Shown here piece after piece: positions 1 through 11,806 of a DNA stretch of 64,000 nt. The translations under genes were made by a program, and so were the position numbers. How positions within the stretch are numbered: the first letter of the stretch is position 1; each line of letters starts with the position of its first letter. Location: the NCBI GenBank assembly GCA_945910005.1, contig OX246743.1, forward strand, positions 8,560,173-8,624,172. Direction: 5' to 3'. The notes beneath the pieces were generated by a model that was given only the letters and a program-made list of their open reading frames with translations, did no database searches and was not told where the DNA came from. This DNA comes from Isoperla grammatica (lineage: Eukaryota > Arthropoda > Insecta > Plecoptera > Perlodidae).

Positions 1-224
1 CTGTTCTGTTTGGGAATAAAGATGTACAGTAGTACATACTGGGTGTGGCAAAACTTTCTTGGGCTATTTATTATGCTTACTAATACTTCCACATTTTTAA
101 GAACATGAATTTCTTTACTTTAATATTGTGACTGTTACCAAATTTACAATGCATAATAATAACATGCAAGATATCTGAATTCTACCACCATCACGCATGC
201 ATGCATACATTATTTATTTATATT

Positions 225-290
225 CACAGTCAATACTGAACCCAAGTTTCCTAATTGCATGGCAAATGCTCTACCAACTCGCCTAGATGG
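225..290 (-). repeat. tRNA-like sequence, possible SINE head or tRNA pseudogene
   Basis: Read on the minus strand, this shows a good A-box-like segment (GCGAGTTGGTAGAGC), an anticodon-arm-like stretch (TTTGCCATGC) and a weaker B-box-like GGGTTCAGTATTG at about tRNA spacing. The 5' acceptor strand is not evident, so it is more likely a tRNA-derived repeat than a working tRNA gene. Confidence 0.4.
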
Positions 291-1222
291 AAGTATAATT
301 TTTTATTGTGTATGACTGTTATGTTGAATCTTCATTGTGATTACATATATTATTATATTTTCTAAATTTAGTTTGTGTTACATGAAGTATTATACCAGTG
401 TGTACAAATTCGCAATACATTTATGATTGATGCATTCAAATAGATAAATAAAAGAATTAATTAAAGTGTACCGTAAGTAGAACTGGTTTCTTGTACCTTT
501 TATTCCATCTTATTATTTATTGATTGTTTCTTGTAGATACCTAATTAATTAGTTGAGGGTTTCTTTTGCTTCCACCCTTCCAGTAAAAAAAGTTGCAAGT
601 TTGATTCTAGTTTTATATGTTTTAAAATAGGCGGGCTAAAATGTTTCTGGCCAAAGTATGATACAGAATTTAACTTCCGTGTGTTTGATTACGCAGTTAT
701 TAATTAAATTTAAATTAGTGGAGACCGGATTCTTATGCATTGCATGTTTTGATATACTGCTTCAAGATGCGTATAATGTGAAATATGGTTTTTATTCGCC
801 TTTAAACCGAGATGTAGGCGCGCCACCATCGCGACCATCATGGCCGTCCGAGCCGGGATAAACAACGCACGGCTAAAGCCCATATGACACTACAATTGGA
901 ATCGTAGGTTGGAGACGCCAATTGCAATCGCAATCTACAATTCTCCAATTACACTTGACCAGCTGAAAATCCTAAAATTGTGCAACTAGGAAATAAATTC
1001 AATAATAATAACTAAAAGACAAGCCTTAATAACAAACAAATATATAATTAAAATTATTGGCTCTTTGTTTACGATTGCAATTGTCAGTTCGGAACCTAAT
1101 GTGATAATGGCCTAATCCCGGCTGTATTGGTTCTTGATATGTCCGCCAGAGTTCAGCCACTTTGAATTTAAACGCGAATAGTGAGCCACTATTGAGTTTA
1201 TATGATGTGACATAAGACAGTA

Positions 1223-1313
1223 ATTGTAATTGTTACGATTGTCATTTATTTAAAATCAATTTAAAAATGTATAATAAATTAATTAAAGAAATGACAATCA
1301 TAACAATTACAAT
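1223..1313. repeat. Inverted repeat, about 25-bp arms
   Basis: The arms 1223-1247 and 1289-1313 are reverse complements with one mismatch around a 41-bp AT-rich spacer. No target duplication could be assigned. It resembles the small palindromic elements found elsewhere in the window. Confidence 0.5.
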
Positions 1314-2036
1314 GTTTGAAAGTTTTTAAATTGTTTAGCTTAAATACAAAACCAAATTGTCGTTACGAATGGCTTTTTCAATATCTAGAAGCGTTCTCAA
1401 GATAGTATCAGTAAAAAAACATTAACTCAGCGAATTAGGTACCCTCTACTCAATTACTAAATTTGTTATCATTTGTCAAGGCTCTAGCTGTAATCCCCAA
1501 GAAGGAAGTAAATTTCCTGTGTAAAGAAATGCGCTTACTTTGCTTGATGCTGATAATGATATGAAATAGCAAATAAATGTCCTTGTAGAAATCTAACAAA
1601 TTGTGTAAATGTTGTGTAATCCACAATTCACTGTGGTATTTGCTGGAATAAGACGGCTGTTTTTTTATGTTAAAGGTCTTTTATTTCAAAGAATAATCAC
1701 AAACTTGAAGAATAATACAAGTTGCAATTTGTTGGAATCTAGGGGTTTCTGTCATATCTGCCATAGAGTACCGTGACTCATCGAAATCAACATTCACAAA
1801 AAACAATTACTGTAGCAATTGTGTTCCCGTGGCACCGGTACGTACAGCTATAGGCTCTGGGTTCAATCTGCAGTTGGGGCAAACTTTTACTACTGTATCA
1901 CTGCTCTACCACCATTTACATATTTTGGTAAATAAAAAACATTTTGTGGTAAAGTACTTCTAGTCACATACGTCCATCTAACTCAGGAGCTCGGATTTGA
2001 CAGTCGACTGTCAGATATGATCATATCATTATCTTT

Positions 2037-3660
2037 TCGTGTTTTTTTCATATGCCTGCATTTTTGGCTTACTGGGCCATCATGCATTTTCTGGTTTTCC
2101 AGTAGAGACAGGCTTCCTTTTCCTCATAGCTCATGCCAGGTGGAAGGGTATGTACTTCGGACTTTGACATCTCATCAGATGCTCTCTGTTCTGTTCTTCC
2201 CTCCCATATAGACTGCACATACTGCTGTTGGTGATTCCTATCCTATAGGTGCTTTCCAAGCAAGATCGTGTCCTGTTTGAAGACTTAACTGTGCAGTAGC
2301 TGTTCGTCTATTTCCATACTGCGTGATATTTCCAGTAGTTATCTTTTGCCATGCTTTACCTTTCCCTATCAGTCCACTCTTTTTGCACTCTCCTCTTGGT
2401 TGCTGCACTAAGATGTGCCTTTACTGATGAATGTGACAGCTTCTTTACTAATTGGGGCATTTTGCTGCCTCTCTTTGCCAGGTAATCTGCCTTCTCATAA
2501 CCGTACACTTTACAACGTGCTTAGGGTTACCATATTTATGAAAAGTGAATGTAGGACAATAATGAACCAAATGGGAGCGGAGAAGGAACGGGGTCTGGGG
2601 CGAAGCCCCAGCTGCCGGAGGCGAAAATTTCTTTGACCTCTGATTACTTGAGGAAGGTCTTAAAACGCATTTCAGGGTAATTCAATAAAAAAATGTGTGT
2701 AAGTTTAAAAGTTTACAGGCTATCGCAAATTCACAATCAAACTATTAATCTATACTCTAGATTCTAATGCATGTATCAATTATCCATATGCATAATTATA
2801 ACGTAAGCCTAGACTACCAAATTAAATTTAGCTTACCCTTGTTGGCGATAGATATGTATGTTCCCGTTGGGCAAACTACACATTCTGTTTCATTTTCGTT
2901 GCGGCCTAGATGAAACGCTTTACACCTTGCTTGAAGGTCGGAGTTGAATTTGCATTTCCGTTTTTGTGTTTTAAGTTTAGTTAGACGACATCGTAATCGT
3001 ATTGCCAATATGTAAATCGTAATAATTCGTACACTTGTCACTGCCCGGTCAGTAGCTTGCCTGTCTAATCATGAACGTACATTAGCTTAGGCTACATGTG
3101 ACTGTGAGTGTGATAGCTCCCACCTACGTGAAACGAATGAAGGGTGAGTACTGGCAAACCTGGCGGCGATCATGTTCATTTGTTTTTCCTTTCTAGCCTT
3201 GCACTACTACGCGCCCTTTCTCCATCTCCTGTTTCGTGAGTCCGGCTCGCAAGCGCATAGGCATGTCTCGCTTACGCTGGCTTATATACGCTGGCTGGGC
3301 TATACTATAAGTATTTTTTTTATAAACTTCCAACCACCACACAATAACTTAATCTCAATAGGTAGTTAAATTACAGTTCTCGAAGTCATTTTATACAATT
3401 TATGCATTTTTCCTGAAATTCTGGACATTCTACAACTTTTGCAATATTACTGTAAGACATATGTTTAGGTATAAAAAGGAGGACATGTCCGGGATTTTCC
3501 GGACGTATGGTAACCCTAAACGTGCTGGAATCCATTGCAGCACTACCTCCCTGGCATCATAATATAGCCTTAGCAGCAGCACCTTGCATTCATCCACCTC
3601 GTAGTCCACTTTCTCTTTACTAGCAATGCCCTGAATTGCCGCCTTTGAGTCTGACATCAT
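2037..3660 (-). pseudogene. Degraded LINE remnant, RNase H domain and 3' end
   Basis: On the minus strand, 3657-3519 translates to an RNase H-like segment (SDSKAAIQGIA, then VLQWIPARLG). 2513-2037 continues it (ADYLAKRGS, then a W-containing linker and TGHD-like remnants with frame breaks) down to a tail beginning EKEACLYW and ending in a stop plus A-rich DNA. This is the order at the C-terminus of LINEs carrying RNase H after the reverse transcriptase. The two parts are separated by a 997-bp hAT-like insertion at 2522-3518. Several frame breaks and stops show that it is dead. Short copies of the same 3' end recur at about 6120, 22650, 49700 and 52470. Confidence 0.65.
2522..3518. mobile_element. 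hAT-like non-autonomous element inside a LINE remnant
   Basis: The termini are TAGGGTTACCATA and its reverse complement TATGGTAACCCTA. The 8-bp sequence AACGTGCT directly flanks both ends (2514-2521 and 3519-3526), the usual hAT target-duplication length. Removing the element and one target copy restores continuity of the RNase H LINE remnant. No transposase frame is visible in the 997 bp. A GC-rich palindromic block near 2590 (GGGGCGAAGCCCC) resembles one near 40060 in another hAT element. Confidence 0.75.
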
Positions 3661-3859
3661 CTATTTTCTTATCTGGATGTTCATCTTTTATTTCATATTT
3701 ATTTTGTCTCCCCGTTTTCATATCGGCCTTCTTTGGGACTGTTCATCGTAACCAGTTAGCCCCAGGACCGAACAGGTCCAGGGTTGCTCTGCCTGTCGTA
3801 AGCGGACAGACGCCATGTGACCACAGTTGAGTACGTTGTTAAATAATAAGGGCATAACG

Positions 3860-3993
3860 GTATCTCAATTAGAATATTTGGCCTGCTTCGCCAACTAACG
3901 TTACAATTGTTGACAATTGATTACAACAATTGGTAATTGTTGCTGTTAGTTGGTAAAGTTGGAGAAGCAGGCCAAATATTCTAATTGAGATAC
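3860..3993. repeat. Palindromic element, about 134 bp
   Basis: The outer 30 or so bases (GTATCTCAATTAGAATATTT and onward) are repeated as a near-perfect reverse complement at the other end. The centre is rich in CAATTGTT-type words that also pair. It can fold into one long hairpin and looks like a small foldback or MITE. No target duplication was assigned. Confidence 0.7.
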
Positions 3994-3995
3994 AC

Positions 3996-4210
3996 TAGGA
4001 AAAGGCTCTGTTTGACGCGTTGATAAGCGTCCATATCTACGAACGTTCTGCCTGACAACCAGAGCAGGCCAGATCAAGAAGCTAATTTATATTGGATAGC
4101 GAGAAAAATGAATGGCTGAAAGGTCATCATTGCATAAGAGGAAAAAAAATAAATAAAAACAACAATATTCACAACAATTCAAGGATGTGCATTGCAAAAT
4201 ATTTCCTAAT
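3996..4210 (+). repeat. Dispersed repeat, copy 1
   Basis: This starts CTAGGAAAAGGCTCTGT followed by GACGCGTTGATAAGCG, and ends near a GTGCATTGCAA word. The same start and end words occur at 11807-11975, so both are members of one interspersed family. Part of it (about 4088-4150) also resembles the A-rich LINE tail seen at 22650 and 52500. Class unknown, possibly a SINE. Confidence 0.45.
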
Positions 4211-6119
4211 TTCCATAGCTATTGTACTTTCCAACATTGTTGGATGCAGTGCAATGTGCGTTGCCAACAATTTTCGTCATCATGTTTTCAACACGGTCCG
4301 CCACCGTTACTAACAGTTATTGACAGCAATAGAAATGTAATTTCTGCCTCAAATATGTATCAGATCGCTTTTAAATTAGTATATTCGTGACCGGACAAAA
4401 ATTTACTATCAGAGTCACCTCACATTTTGATGTTACTGTGTTTCAGAAATATATTTTCGAGTAACTTTTGTGTAACTTTGCCAATATTTATCAGATCGCC
4501 ATAAAGTAAACATATTCGTGACCGGAAAAAGCTTTAGAAAAATATGGCTATCTCACATTTTGCCGCCATTTTGTTTCAGAAAAATATTTTGCACTAACTA
4601 TGGTGTAACTTTGTAACTGTTCGAACGATTTTGCCTCAAAACTATACACCTTCAATCCACATCGAGGCTTGTGGATGGTCCAAATTTCAAGTTGATCGAA
4701 CTTTCCGTTCGGCCGCTACCGACAGGCATAAAAAAAAAAAAAAAAAAAACAGAACGAAGTGCCATAAGAGTCAGGTGGAGACGCTCGCTTAATTACATTT
4801 TCAAGGTTATGTGCGATAAACTGTATGTTGGACTTGGATGTGGACAGAAGAATGAAACTTAAATGAGACCTCGAGAAATTATTAATAGTCTAATATATTT
4901 ATTTATTACTGATATGGGTCAGTGATACATTTATAAAGTTCCTGTGTGAATAACAATACTATGCACAAACAGCAAATGTAGTTACCAGTATCACATAAAT
5001 GCTATAGGCTACACTCCTGCTAATTAGCTATAGAATATACATTTACAATTTATAAGGTACTCACATCAATATACTGTATATTATATACTTTAGGACTTAG
5101 GAAAGCAATCCTCATTCTATAAAGAATGCCTATCAACAAATTATAGCCTAAGTTGATGCTGTTTCACATATTTGAACAAATTGTATCTAGTATCCAGTAA
5201 TAAGAACAGCTTTAAATATTAATTACTGTATGTTATTTATTAGTGGCTAGTCTGTACGTGTGTGTGTTCTTCTTGTCAGGTGTGTATCATGGAAGTAGAC
5301 CTATACATTATATAACTAATTTGTCTGAAACACGAAGACAATTTAAAAAATGTTTGTTTACTAAATGTATATGGGTCCTGCAAAGCTTATAAATCACTTT
5401 TCAGCCACACTACAAATAAAAATGACATGAGTTATGACAAATGTGAACATGTAAAATTAAGATAGACACCTCAGGTTGACATCATGTAATAGTGAGCTTG
5501 TACAATTTTCTTTTTTTTCATCAGGTACTGTAGTAGTATTTTGTAAATTAATGTTCACTACAATTCTAGTAGAAAAAATTGATATTGCTAGTTAAATTAC
5601 AGCTTATAAACATGATAAAACTCAATGTTAAAACGACACAATGTAAAAAAAACATACTATGACACACAGTAGCCTATAATGGAATACATTATAGACAGTA
5701 GATAAAAAGAATGAGATTCCAATTAAATAGTAATAAATGGGTGGATAAAAAATACATACGTATAAATAAAGAAGGGAGTTGTTGTAATCCGACAATATGA
5801 TTAAATAATGATTAGTATCTAGGATACCTGTAAAGTTTAAGTAGTTAACGATTTCGACACTTATCTCAATTACTTTGCTATACTGAACTTCGCATTTTCC
5901 TTCCAATGCAATGCAAAGAAGTCACGAAGTAGGCCTACTCACTATTCAATACCAATGACATGCATCACTTAGATACCAGTTGCCCTTTAAATTCACATTG
6001 ATAGTGAATATAATTCTATAAACTTTATATACATTAATTAATTAGATGTGTAGAGCCTAAAGGGCAAAGGCTGTGCGTATTTGGTGTGCAAATAATAATA
6101 AACTTTATATAGGGACTTA
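4211..6119. other. Intergenic DNA, no gene seen
   Basis: AT-rich sequence without plausible coding frames. It contains an A-run at about 4731-4749. No terminal repeats were recognised. Confidence 0.5.
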
Positions 6120-6212
6120 TACTGGTAGGTCTTCTTCTTAAATTCCCACACTTGACTATTATGCCATCATGCTGAATCTGGTCAGCCAGTAGAGACACAC
6201 TTCTTTTTCCAC
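6120..6212 (-). repeat. LINE 3' tail fragment (RNase H LINE family)
   Basis: On the minus strand this reads VEKEVCLYWLTR, then MMA and a stop, matching the C-terminal tail of the LINE remnant at 2037-3660 and of the copy at 49657. It is a severely 5'-truncated insertion. Confidence 0.55.
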
Positions 6213-6916
6213 CCTCGTCATGCCGCTTTAACGTAACTATAGGCCTAGTCTCATGCTGACGCTGACCTCATATCCTTACCCTCCGTTCCTTTCATTAATG
6301 CTATTTCAACAGAAATTAACAGATTTCTGGCGTTCTTGGTCTATCTACTACGAGAAATTTAAAACTCAAAAACACTAGGCTATAGGCCTACCAGCAATAA
6401 AAACCACTGTAAATAATAAGACTGGTTCATGTGTAAAGTTTGTTTAAAGTCTAACATGCAATCTTGTGAAGTGAGCTAAATTTTCAAATCATGAGCAGAA
6501 CTTTTAAAGTGTAAACTGTTGTACATACATAGCCTATGGTATTATAACCCCAATACAACTGTAGGCCTACCATGCATTATGTATTTTACTGTACTATGTA
6601 AAATACAAACAATTGCTCTAAACAATAGGTTATCGTTACATCACATGCTCTCTATTTATACATATTGGAATTCTCCATTATTAATGCTTTTTCGTTCAAT
6701 TGTCCTCATTTTATTGATTCAATTGTTATTGACACCTATTGTTATTTTGGCTAGATAATTATTCTTTGAGATAATTACGTAGGTACTTCAATAGTTAAGC
6801 AAAATAAATATTATATCTATTAAGCTTCCTTGGTTGAACAGTCACAGTATCAATTATCAAACAAATTTGAAATAGCTGCTAAGAAAAACACACTGAGGAA
6901 TTTACAGGTACTACAT
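6213..6916. other. Intergenic DNA downstream of the DLGAP-like gene
   Basis: AT-rich sequence with no supported coding frame or repeat boundary. Confidence 0.45.
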
Positions 6917-6922
6917 TTTATT
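6917..6922 (-). promoter_or_regulatory. Poly(A) signal AATAAA of the DLGAP-like gene
   Basis: TTTATT on the plus strand is AATAAA on the minus strand, 20 bp beyond the stop codon at 6943-6945. A very short 3' UTR is implied. Confidence 0.55.
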
Positions 6923-6942
6923 CATTATGGCCCATTTGTATT

Positions 6943-8005
6943 TTATGATTCCGGATCATCTGCATTATCTTCTGGTTGATTTATGTTTTCTCCTTCTTCT
7001 GCTGAAGAAGAGGGTATGTTTTCTTCTTCTTCTGCTGAACAAGACGGGCTCGATTGGCCGCTGGTTGATGGTATAGCAGTATCACTTTCATCTACAACTG
7101 CCGCTTGGAGCTGTTGCATTCGTACTTTGGCCTCGGCCAATCGTCGGCGAGCACCGGCACTGTGATCCTTCTTTTTTATGGTTATCTTTGAAATGGTTCG
7201 TTTTGTACTGCTATTTGAAATGGAAGCAAGCGGCACTCTTTCTGTCACAGCAGAGATGGGTTCAACCCAGTTGTTGCGTTTAAGAATGTACAATGAATGG
7301 CATTTTTTAACGATGTCCTCTACCTGAATGTAAATAACATCCCATAAACCTTCAAGGTCAGAGACAGTCATTTTCATTGGAACATCAGGGTTTCCTGTTT
7401 CATAGCTATCTAGTAGACCAGTGTATTGTTGAAATTTATCATTAACAAGCAGTCGTGCCTGACCTGGAATAGATATCGAAATCAACATCTTAATCCTGCT
7501 TAAAACAATTCACTTCTCACACACTATGGTCTGAAACAACAGTAGCCTACTATATCATTGGGTTTGAAATATAGGGACCATATGTATCTTCATGTTTTAC
7601 CAGCTAAGATACTGTGTAATATTGACCCAGCTTACAATTTGAATAGAGAACCAAGCTCGAGTAAATTAGGCCTACTGCACTAGGCCTAGAAACGTACCAT
7701 CATTAAAAATTCATGACATTTAAGCTTGGACTAGCCCTAGGCCCTAGCCTAGGCCTAGCTAGGGACGCTAGGCTAGGCCTAGCACATAATTTTAGAGTAT
7801 GGAAATATACCTACTAGGTCCTACATAAGCTCCAAGTTAAAAGTACGGCCTACTTACCAATTAAAGCTCGAATTTGGCCGGTGTATTCTTCTGGAATTCC
7901 TTCTGTATGTTCCAAAATATCTTGCCAGTGTTCACTTAAATTTGTAAGCCTGTCAGATTCCGATGACAGCAGAGAACGTAGATGTCTTGCGGATGTAGAA
8001 CTCAT
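6943..8005 (-). CDS. DLGAP/GKAP-domain protein, two exons, 222 aa
   Basis: Exon 1 is 8005-7858 and exon 2 is 7463-6943. The 394-bp intron has a GTAAG donor and a TTCCAG acceptor, and the joined length is exactly 223 codons including the stop. Residues about 1-50 (LRSLLSSESDRLT, a W, then IPEEYTGQIRALIG) and 50-115 (QARLLVNDKFQQYTGL, DLEGLWDVIYIQVED, LKRNNW) follow the C-terminal GKAP domain of DLGAP/SAPAP proteins. A basic segment, GARRRLAEAK, follows, as in that family, then a Ser/Glu-rich acidic tail. DLGAP1-4 are postsynaptic scaffolds and DLGAP5/HURP is a spindle protein; both are far longer. This looks like a stand-alone GKAP domain without the N-terminal repeats or a PDZ-binding end. 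It lies head-to-head with the MPV17L2-like gene. Whether it corresponds to the scaffold or the mitotic branch is not decided by the sequence. The ATG choice rests on it being the first in-frame one in exon 1. Confidence 0.82.
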
Positions 8006-8640
8006 TGTACAATCGTATTTATTTAAAAAAAAAGTATAAAAATAAAGTAGGTATCAGAAAAATTGTGGTAGATCACACACTAGGCCTAGGCCTAGGCTAG
8101 CAACTGCTATGTACGATCGAGGAATGCCTGCACATTGTCAACACAGTAAACAGTCCTCCGATTTTTCCGCGCCAGAATGTTCAAGGTCGTCAGCTGTTCC
8201 AACAGGAAGGAAATTAATTGTGCAAAATGGTAAACATAAGAAAACTTTTTAAGCTTTGTTACCACACATTTTCAAAGTTTTGAGTCTTAAGAATGAAATA
8301 TGTAGAATATCTCTATATTTATCACGTAAATAATTGAATACATCGTTTAAACTTCAAAAGTAAGCTCGTTCCAAAAAATGTTATGTTCGCATTACGTTGG
8401 CAATATAATCAGCTGATTTTCGGACGAGATGGGCCAATCGTAATGAACTTCCGGTTGCTTTTGATGGAGTTGCAAAAATAGGTCACCGTTTTATTTCTCT
8501 ATGAATAGGCCTATTCAAAAGTTTGCAGAGATTTGAGGTTATGGGTATGTTTTATAGTGCTCTTATTTTCGACTCTTGACGTTAGTACTGGAAGTAGACC
8601 AACTGATTAATTATACAAAGAAGTTCTATAGCCTTAAAGA
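8006..8640. promoter_or_regulatory. Divergent promoter region between two head-to-head genes
   Basis: 635 bp separate the start codons of the DLGAP-like and MPV17L2-like genes. Visible motifs are a CCAAT box (8434-8438), an ETS-type ACTTCCGG (8447-8454) and a GC-rich TTTTTCCGCGCC word near 8161-8172 that is close to, but not, an E2F consensus. AGGCCT palindromes cluster at 8082-8099. Transcription starts are not determined. Confidence 0.5.
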
Positions 8641-9267
8641 ATGCAATATGCGGGATTTCAACTGTCACGATTGTTGAAAAAAAGATTCATTAGTAGGGCC
8701 CGCTCTGTTGGACATACTTTGTTCAGCAATAAATATCTCATCTACACTAATATGGGGATATCAGTGTGCCTATCTGGACTTGGAGATGTCATCGAACAGC
8801 ACTGCCAGATCGTTCAAAACGAACACGAAAAATGGGAGAAAATTAGAACTATGCACATGGCCATTTCTGGCTTGAGTACGGGATTTTTGGTGCATCACGC
8901 TTATCACTTCCTCGATCTGTACTTTCCGGGTACTGCCATCAAGACCGTTCTGACGAAAATCGTCCTTGATCAAATGTTTGTGTCTCCAGTCGTTATATCG
9001 CTCCAGTTAACAGTATTATCAATATTAGAACGATCTGATTTCAAGACATTAAAGAATGAAGTAATTCACAAAGGTTGGCGTCTGTTCCTAGTCGAATGTA
9101 TAGTGTGGCCGCCTGCACAATTCATTAACTTCTATTTATTACCTCCAAAATTCAGAGTTTTGTATGACAATATTATATCACTTGGTTATGATATTTATAC
9201 TTCACATGTAAAGCACACTATGGTACTGCCACTGCCGGACCTAGTACTAGGAGACGATGAAAAATAA
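8641..9267 (+). CDS. MPV17L2: MPV17-like protein 2 (MPV17/PMP22 family), single exon, 208 aa
   Basis: The full-length frame of 208 residues fits the family size (about 175-210). The N-terminus is basic (LLKKRFISRARS), as expected of a mitochondrial inner-membrane protein. An MPV17 opening segment, NKYLIYTNMGISVCLSGLGD, covers about residues 29-48. The C-terminal family signature is clear: WPPAQFINFYLLPPKFRVLY at about 160-179, then ISLGYDIYTS and VKH. The ISLGYDxYTSxVKH ending points to the MPV17L2 branch, whose vertebrate member supports mitochondrial ribosome assembly. An AATAAA overlaps the stop codon (9263-9268). The ATG at 8641 precedes the whole conserved domain. No intron is needed, so the gene is either intronless or its introns lie in the 5' UTR. 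Confidence 0.88.
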   Translation: MQYAGFQLSRLLKKRFISRARSVGHTLFSNKYLIYTNMGISVCLSGLGDVIEQHCQIVQNEHEKWEKIRTMHMAISGLSTGFLVHHAYHFLDLYFPGTAIKTVLTKIVLDQMFVSPVVISLQLTVLSILERSDFKTLKNEVIHKGWRLFLVECIVWPPAQFINFYLLPPKFRVLYDNIISLGYDIYTSHVKHTMVLPLPDLVLGDDEK

Positions 9268-9752
9268 ACTGATGGCATGTGTCTTAACAAAGTAATGTAA
9301 CACTAACACCCATTAATCAAAAGGGTTGTAGTGTAGGGCTAGACCATCTTTTCATAAGTGTAACCTTTCCTCTTCTCAGCTCCATAGATTTCCCACACCT
9401 CCTCCCTCAGGGCATGGCTGGGGTAGCATAATATTAAATATTTCATAATGCCAGGTCTAAGTGCATTGGTCAAAACAAGAATCATCATCAAGAGTCATAC
9501 CTGTTAGTGTTATGTTTTGACAGTTGTAGCATTTTTCTTTTGGCGAGTTCCATAAAGCAATCGTTTGTTAAGCAGTCGGGTCCGAAGGAAGGTTGCCCAC
9601 TCTCCCGTATTTCCTGGCAAACCCCATTTTCACAGTAAAAATTTCTACTATTAATTAATTCTACTCGGGAATTACTTTTCCTGTATTTTCACATCAATAG
9701 AAAAATACAATATTTCGTAAACAATCTAAATGGCAATTTAAACGCCTAAACG
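9268..9752. other. Intergenic DNA downstream of the MPV17L2-like gene
   Basis: No coding frame or repeat boundary recognised. Confidence 0.45.
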
Positions 9753-9964
9753 GAATAGATGAAATGTAAAAAAAGGAACAGATGCATGTTAAGCAAAAGA
9801 AGTGAGAGAAGGTTTACAAATTGATTACACCAGAACATTCCAAAAATGTAGGGCTGCACAGAATAGATGACATGTAAAAAAAAAAAAAAACAGATGCATG
9901 TTTAGCAAAAGAAGTGAGAGAAGGTTTACAAATTTATCACACCAGAACATTCCAAAAATGTAGG
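9753..9964. repeat. Tandem duplication, two units of about 105 bp
   Basis: The units start at 9753 and 9861 (period 108). Each contains GAATAGATG, an A-run, CAGATGCATGTT, AAAGAAGTGAGAGAAGG and CCAGAACATTCC. They differ mainly in A-run length and a few substitutions. Confidence 0.8.
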
Positions 9965-11806
9965 CCAAAAATGCAATATATTATGTAGTAGCCTTTATAG
10001 GCCTATGTATTATACACTATTGAACTTTTCTGCTACCATACTTTCCAACATGCTTATAGTGAAACAATAATTAAGGTACATTGGAATGTAGTTTTGAATT
10101 GAACACTGAATATAAAGTTAAATTGAACTCATTTTCTTAGCACTATTGTCAATTACAAATCAAAAACCCATTCACCATCTTTGTAACCTTTTCCATCAGA
10201 ATATTCTTGCAAGCATACCCGTTAATAGTTGGCAACTTTAACCATAAGTCATTGACCCCACATTCAAGTCATGTGTAACACAATATTCTTCCCGGTTGAG
10301 TTGATCCGTTGGTTGCAAATGGTCACTTTACCGAACACAAAACAAAAATATGGGTCGTAAAATCAACATCAAATGGCCTAACTGCTTTCATGGCGTAATT
10401 AATTTCTAAGAAATTGATTGCCTCAATTTTTATATAATGGTGTCCGCTGTCTGAAAGTAAAAAAGAGCTATGCAAAGATGTAGCCCGAGTCCTACCTGGT
10501 TTGCAACTGCAAAGTATCCTACTTGTCATTGGATGCTTATTTACATACTGGTTGTTTCCATTCGCTATCCTCATCCCCAGTCCTTTGTGTTGGTATGCTT
10601 TTTTTTGTCCTCAGTCGCGTCTTTCGTAGTATGTTCTGCCAATGCTAGGTTCGTTGTTTTTGCCCTTTCTTTTACATATTTATTCCACCAGCCCGTCGTA
10701 TTTTTGTTCCTAACACCCTATGTTCTCCCGCGTGTTTTCTCTATTGTGTAAACCAACACCTTCATAAACGTCCCTCATTCTTCCAACACTTACACCTCAC
10801 TGTCTGGTGCTTCAGCTGTTTCCTATCTCACTGTTATCTTTGCCAATCTCCACACCTTAGCTTCCTGCCTTTGAGTTTTCACCGTACCCTCTAATTGAAA
10901 GTCCATCACAATTCATAAGTAATATGTGGTCACTATCCACCCAAAGTTAGCTACTAGATAGTACAATTAAACAGGAGCAAGGTCACGCTGTTATAAGTTA
11001 CATTACATATTTCTTGTTAATTCAGTTTTATATTTGAATTGGATATATACATTAGTATTAAACAATTGTATAAAACATGAAGTAAAACATTACACAATAG
11101 ACAGCTTTAAAGTATAAACATGAGGAAAGAGTAACAAAAATACAAAAAATAACAGTTCAATGTATAGGATTGATTGATACTGATATAATCAATGTATGTA
11201 TACCCATATACACATTTTCAAAATTGTTCTAAAATAGATTTTCCACTCATCCCCCTTAAACGATACATGTACTAAAGAGCCTGAAGAGGTGTTGCTGTGT
11301 ATGTATTCAATATTTCTGTTGAAGTTATTAATTTTCACGGCTTGACATTGGTGCTCAGATGTGTGATTTTATGAATTTTAATTCTCCTGTGACAAATTTA
11401 AGGCATCTCTGCAGGTCAACACCAAAAGGTTTCATCCAACATTAATTATATCTCTTCACCTCAACTGTAACATAATTAATTAATGTAGGCTACAGTAATA
11501 ACTATTTAAATATTCATAATTATTATTATAGTAATTATAGTAATAATTATTCATATTATTAATTATTACCAGTACCTAATTAATAATGTAACTCTAGAGT
11601 ACGGAGTAGTACTATTCAACAGTGACCTATGGTAGATATGGTTACAGGTACTAGGTACCTCTACTTACAATAGAAACTAATTTGTATACCAATTCTACTT
11701 ACTGCAAAGCCTCATATAACATTGTAATTACAGAAACGGTTTCATTTTTGTTGTCCTTTCGGGTGTATTCTGGCTACTGAACCTACATAACTTTGTGTTT
11801 ATAACT
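9965..11806. other. Intergenic DNA, no gene seen
   Basis: Open frames near 10323-10751 have no recognisable domain. The rest is AT-rich. Confidence 0.45.

Larger units (their letters stand above)
1..2036. other. Intergenic AT-rich DNA, no gene seen
   Basis: No reading frame here looks coding; the longest are about 65 codons without recognisable motifs. The stretch holds a tRNA-like fragment (225-290, minus) and an imperfect inverted repeat (1223-1247 with 1289-1313), both listed separately. Confidence 0.6.

Noticed and set aside
1824..1905. Possible tRNA-like SINE with a GGGTTCAATCTG B-box-like word
   Set aside because: No convincing A box at the proper spacing.
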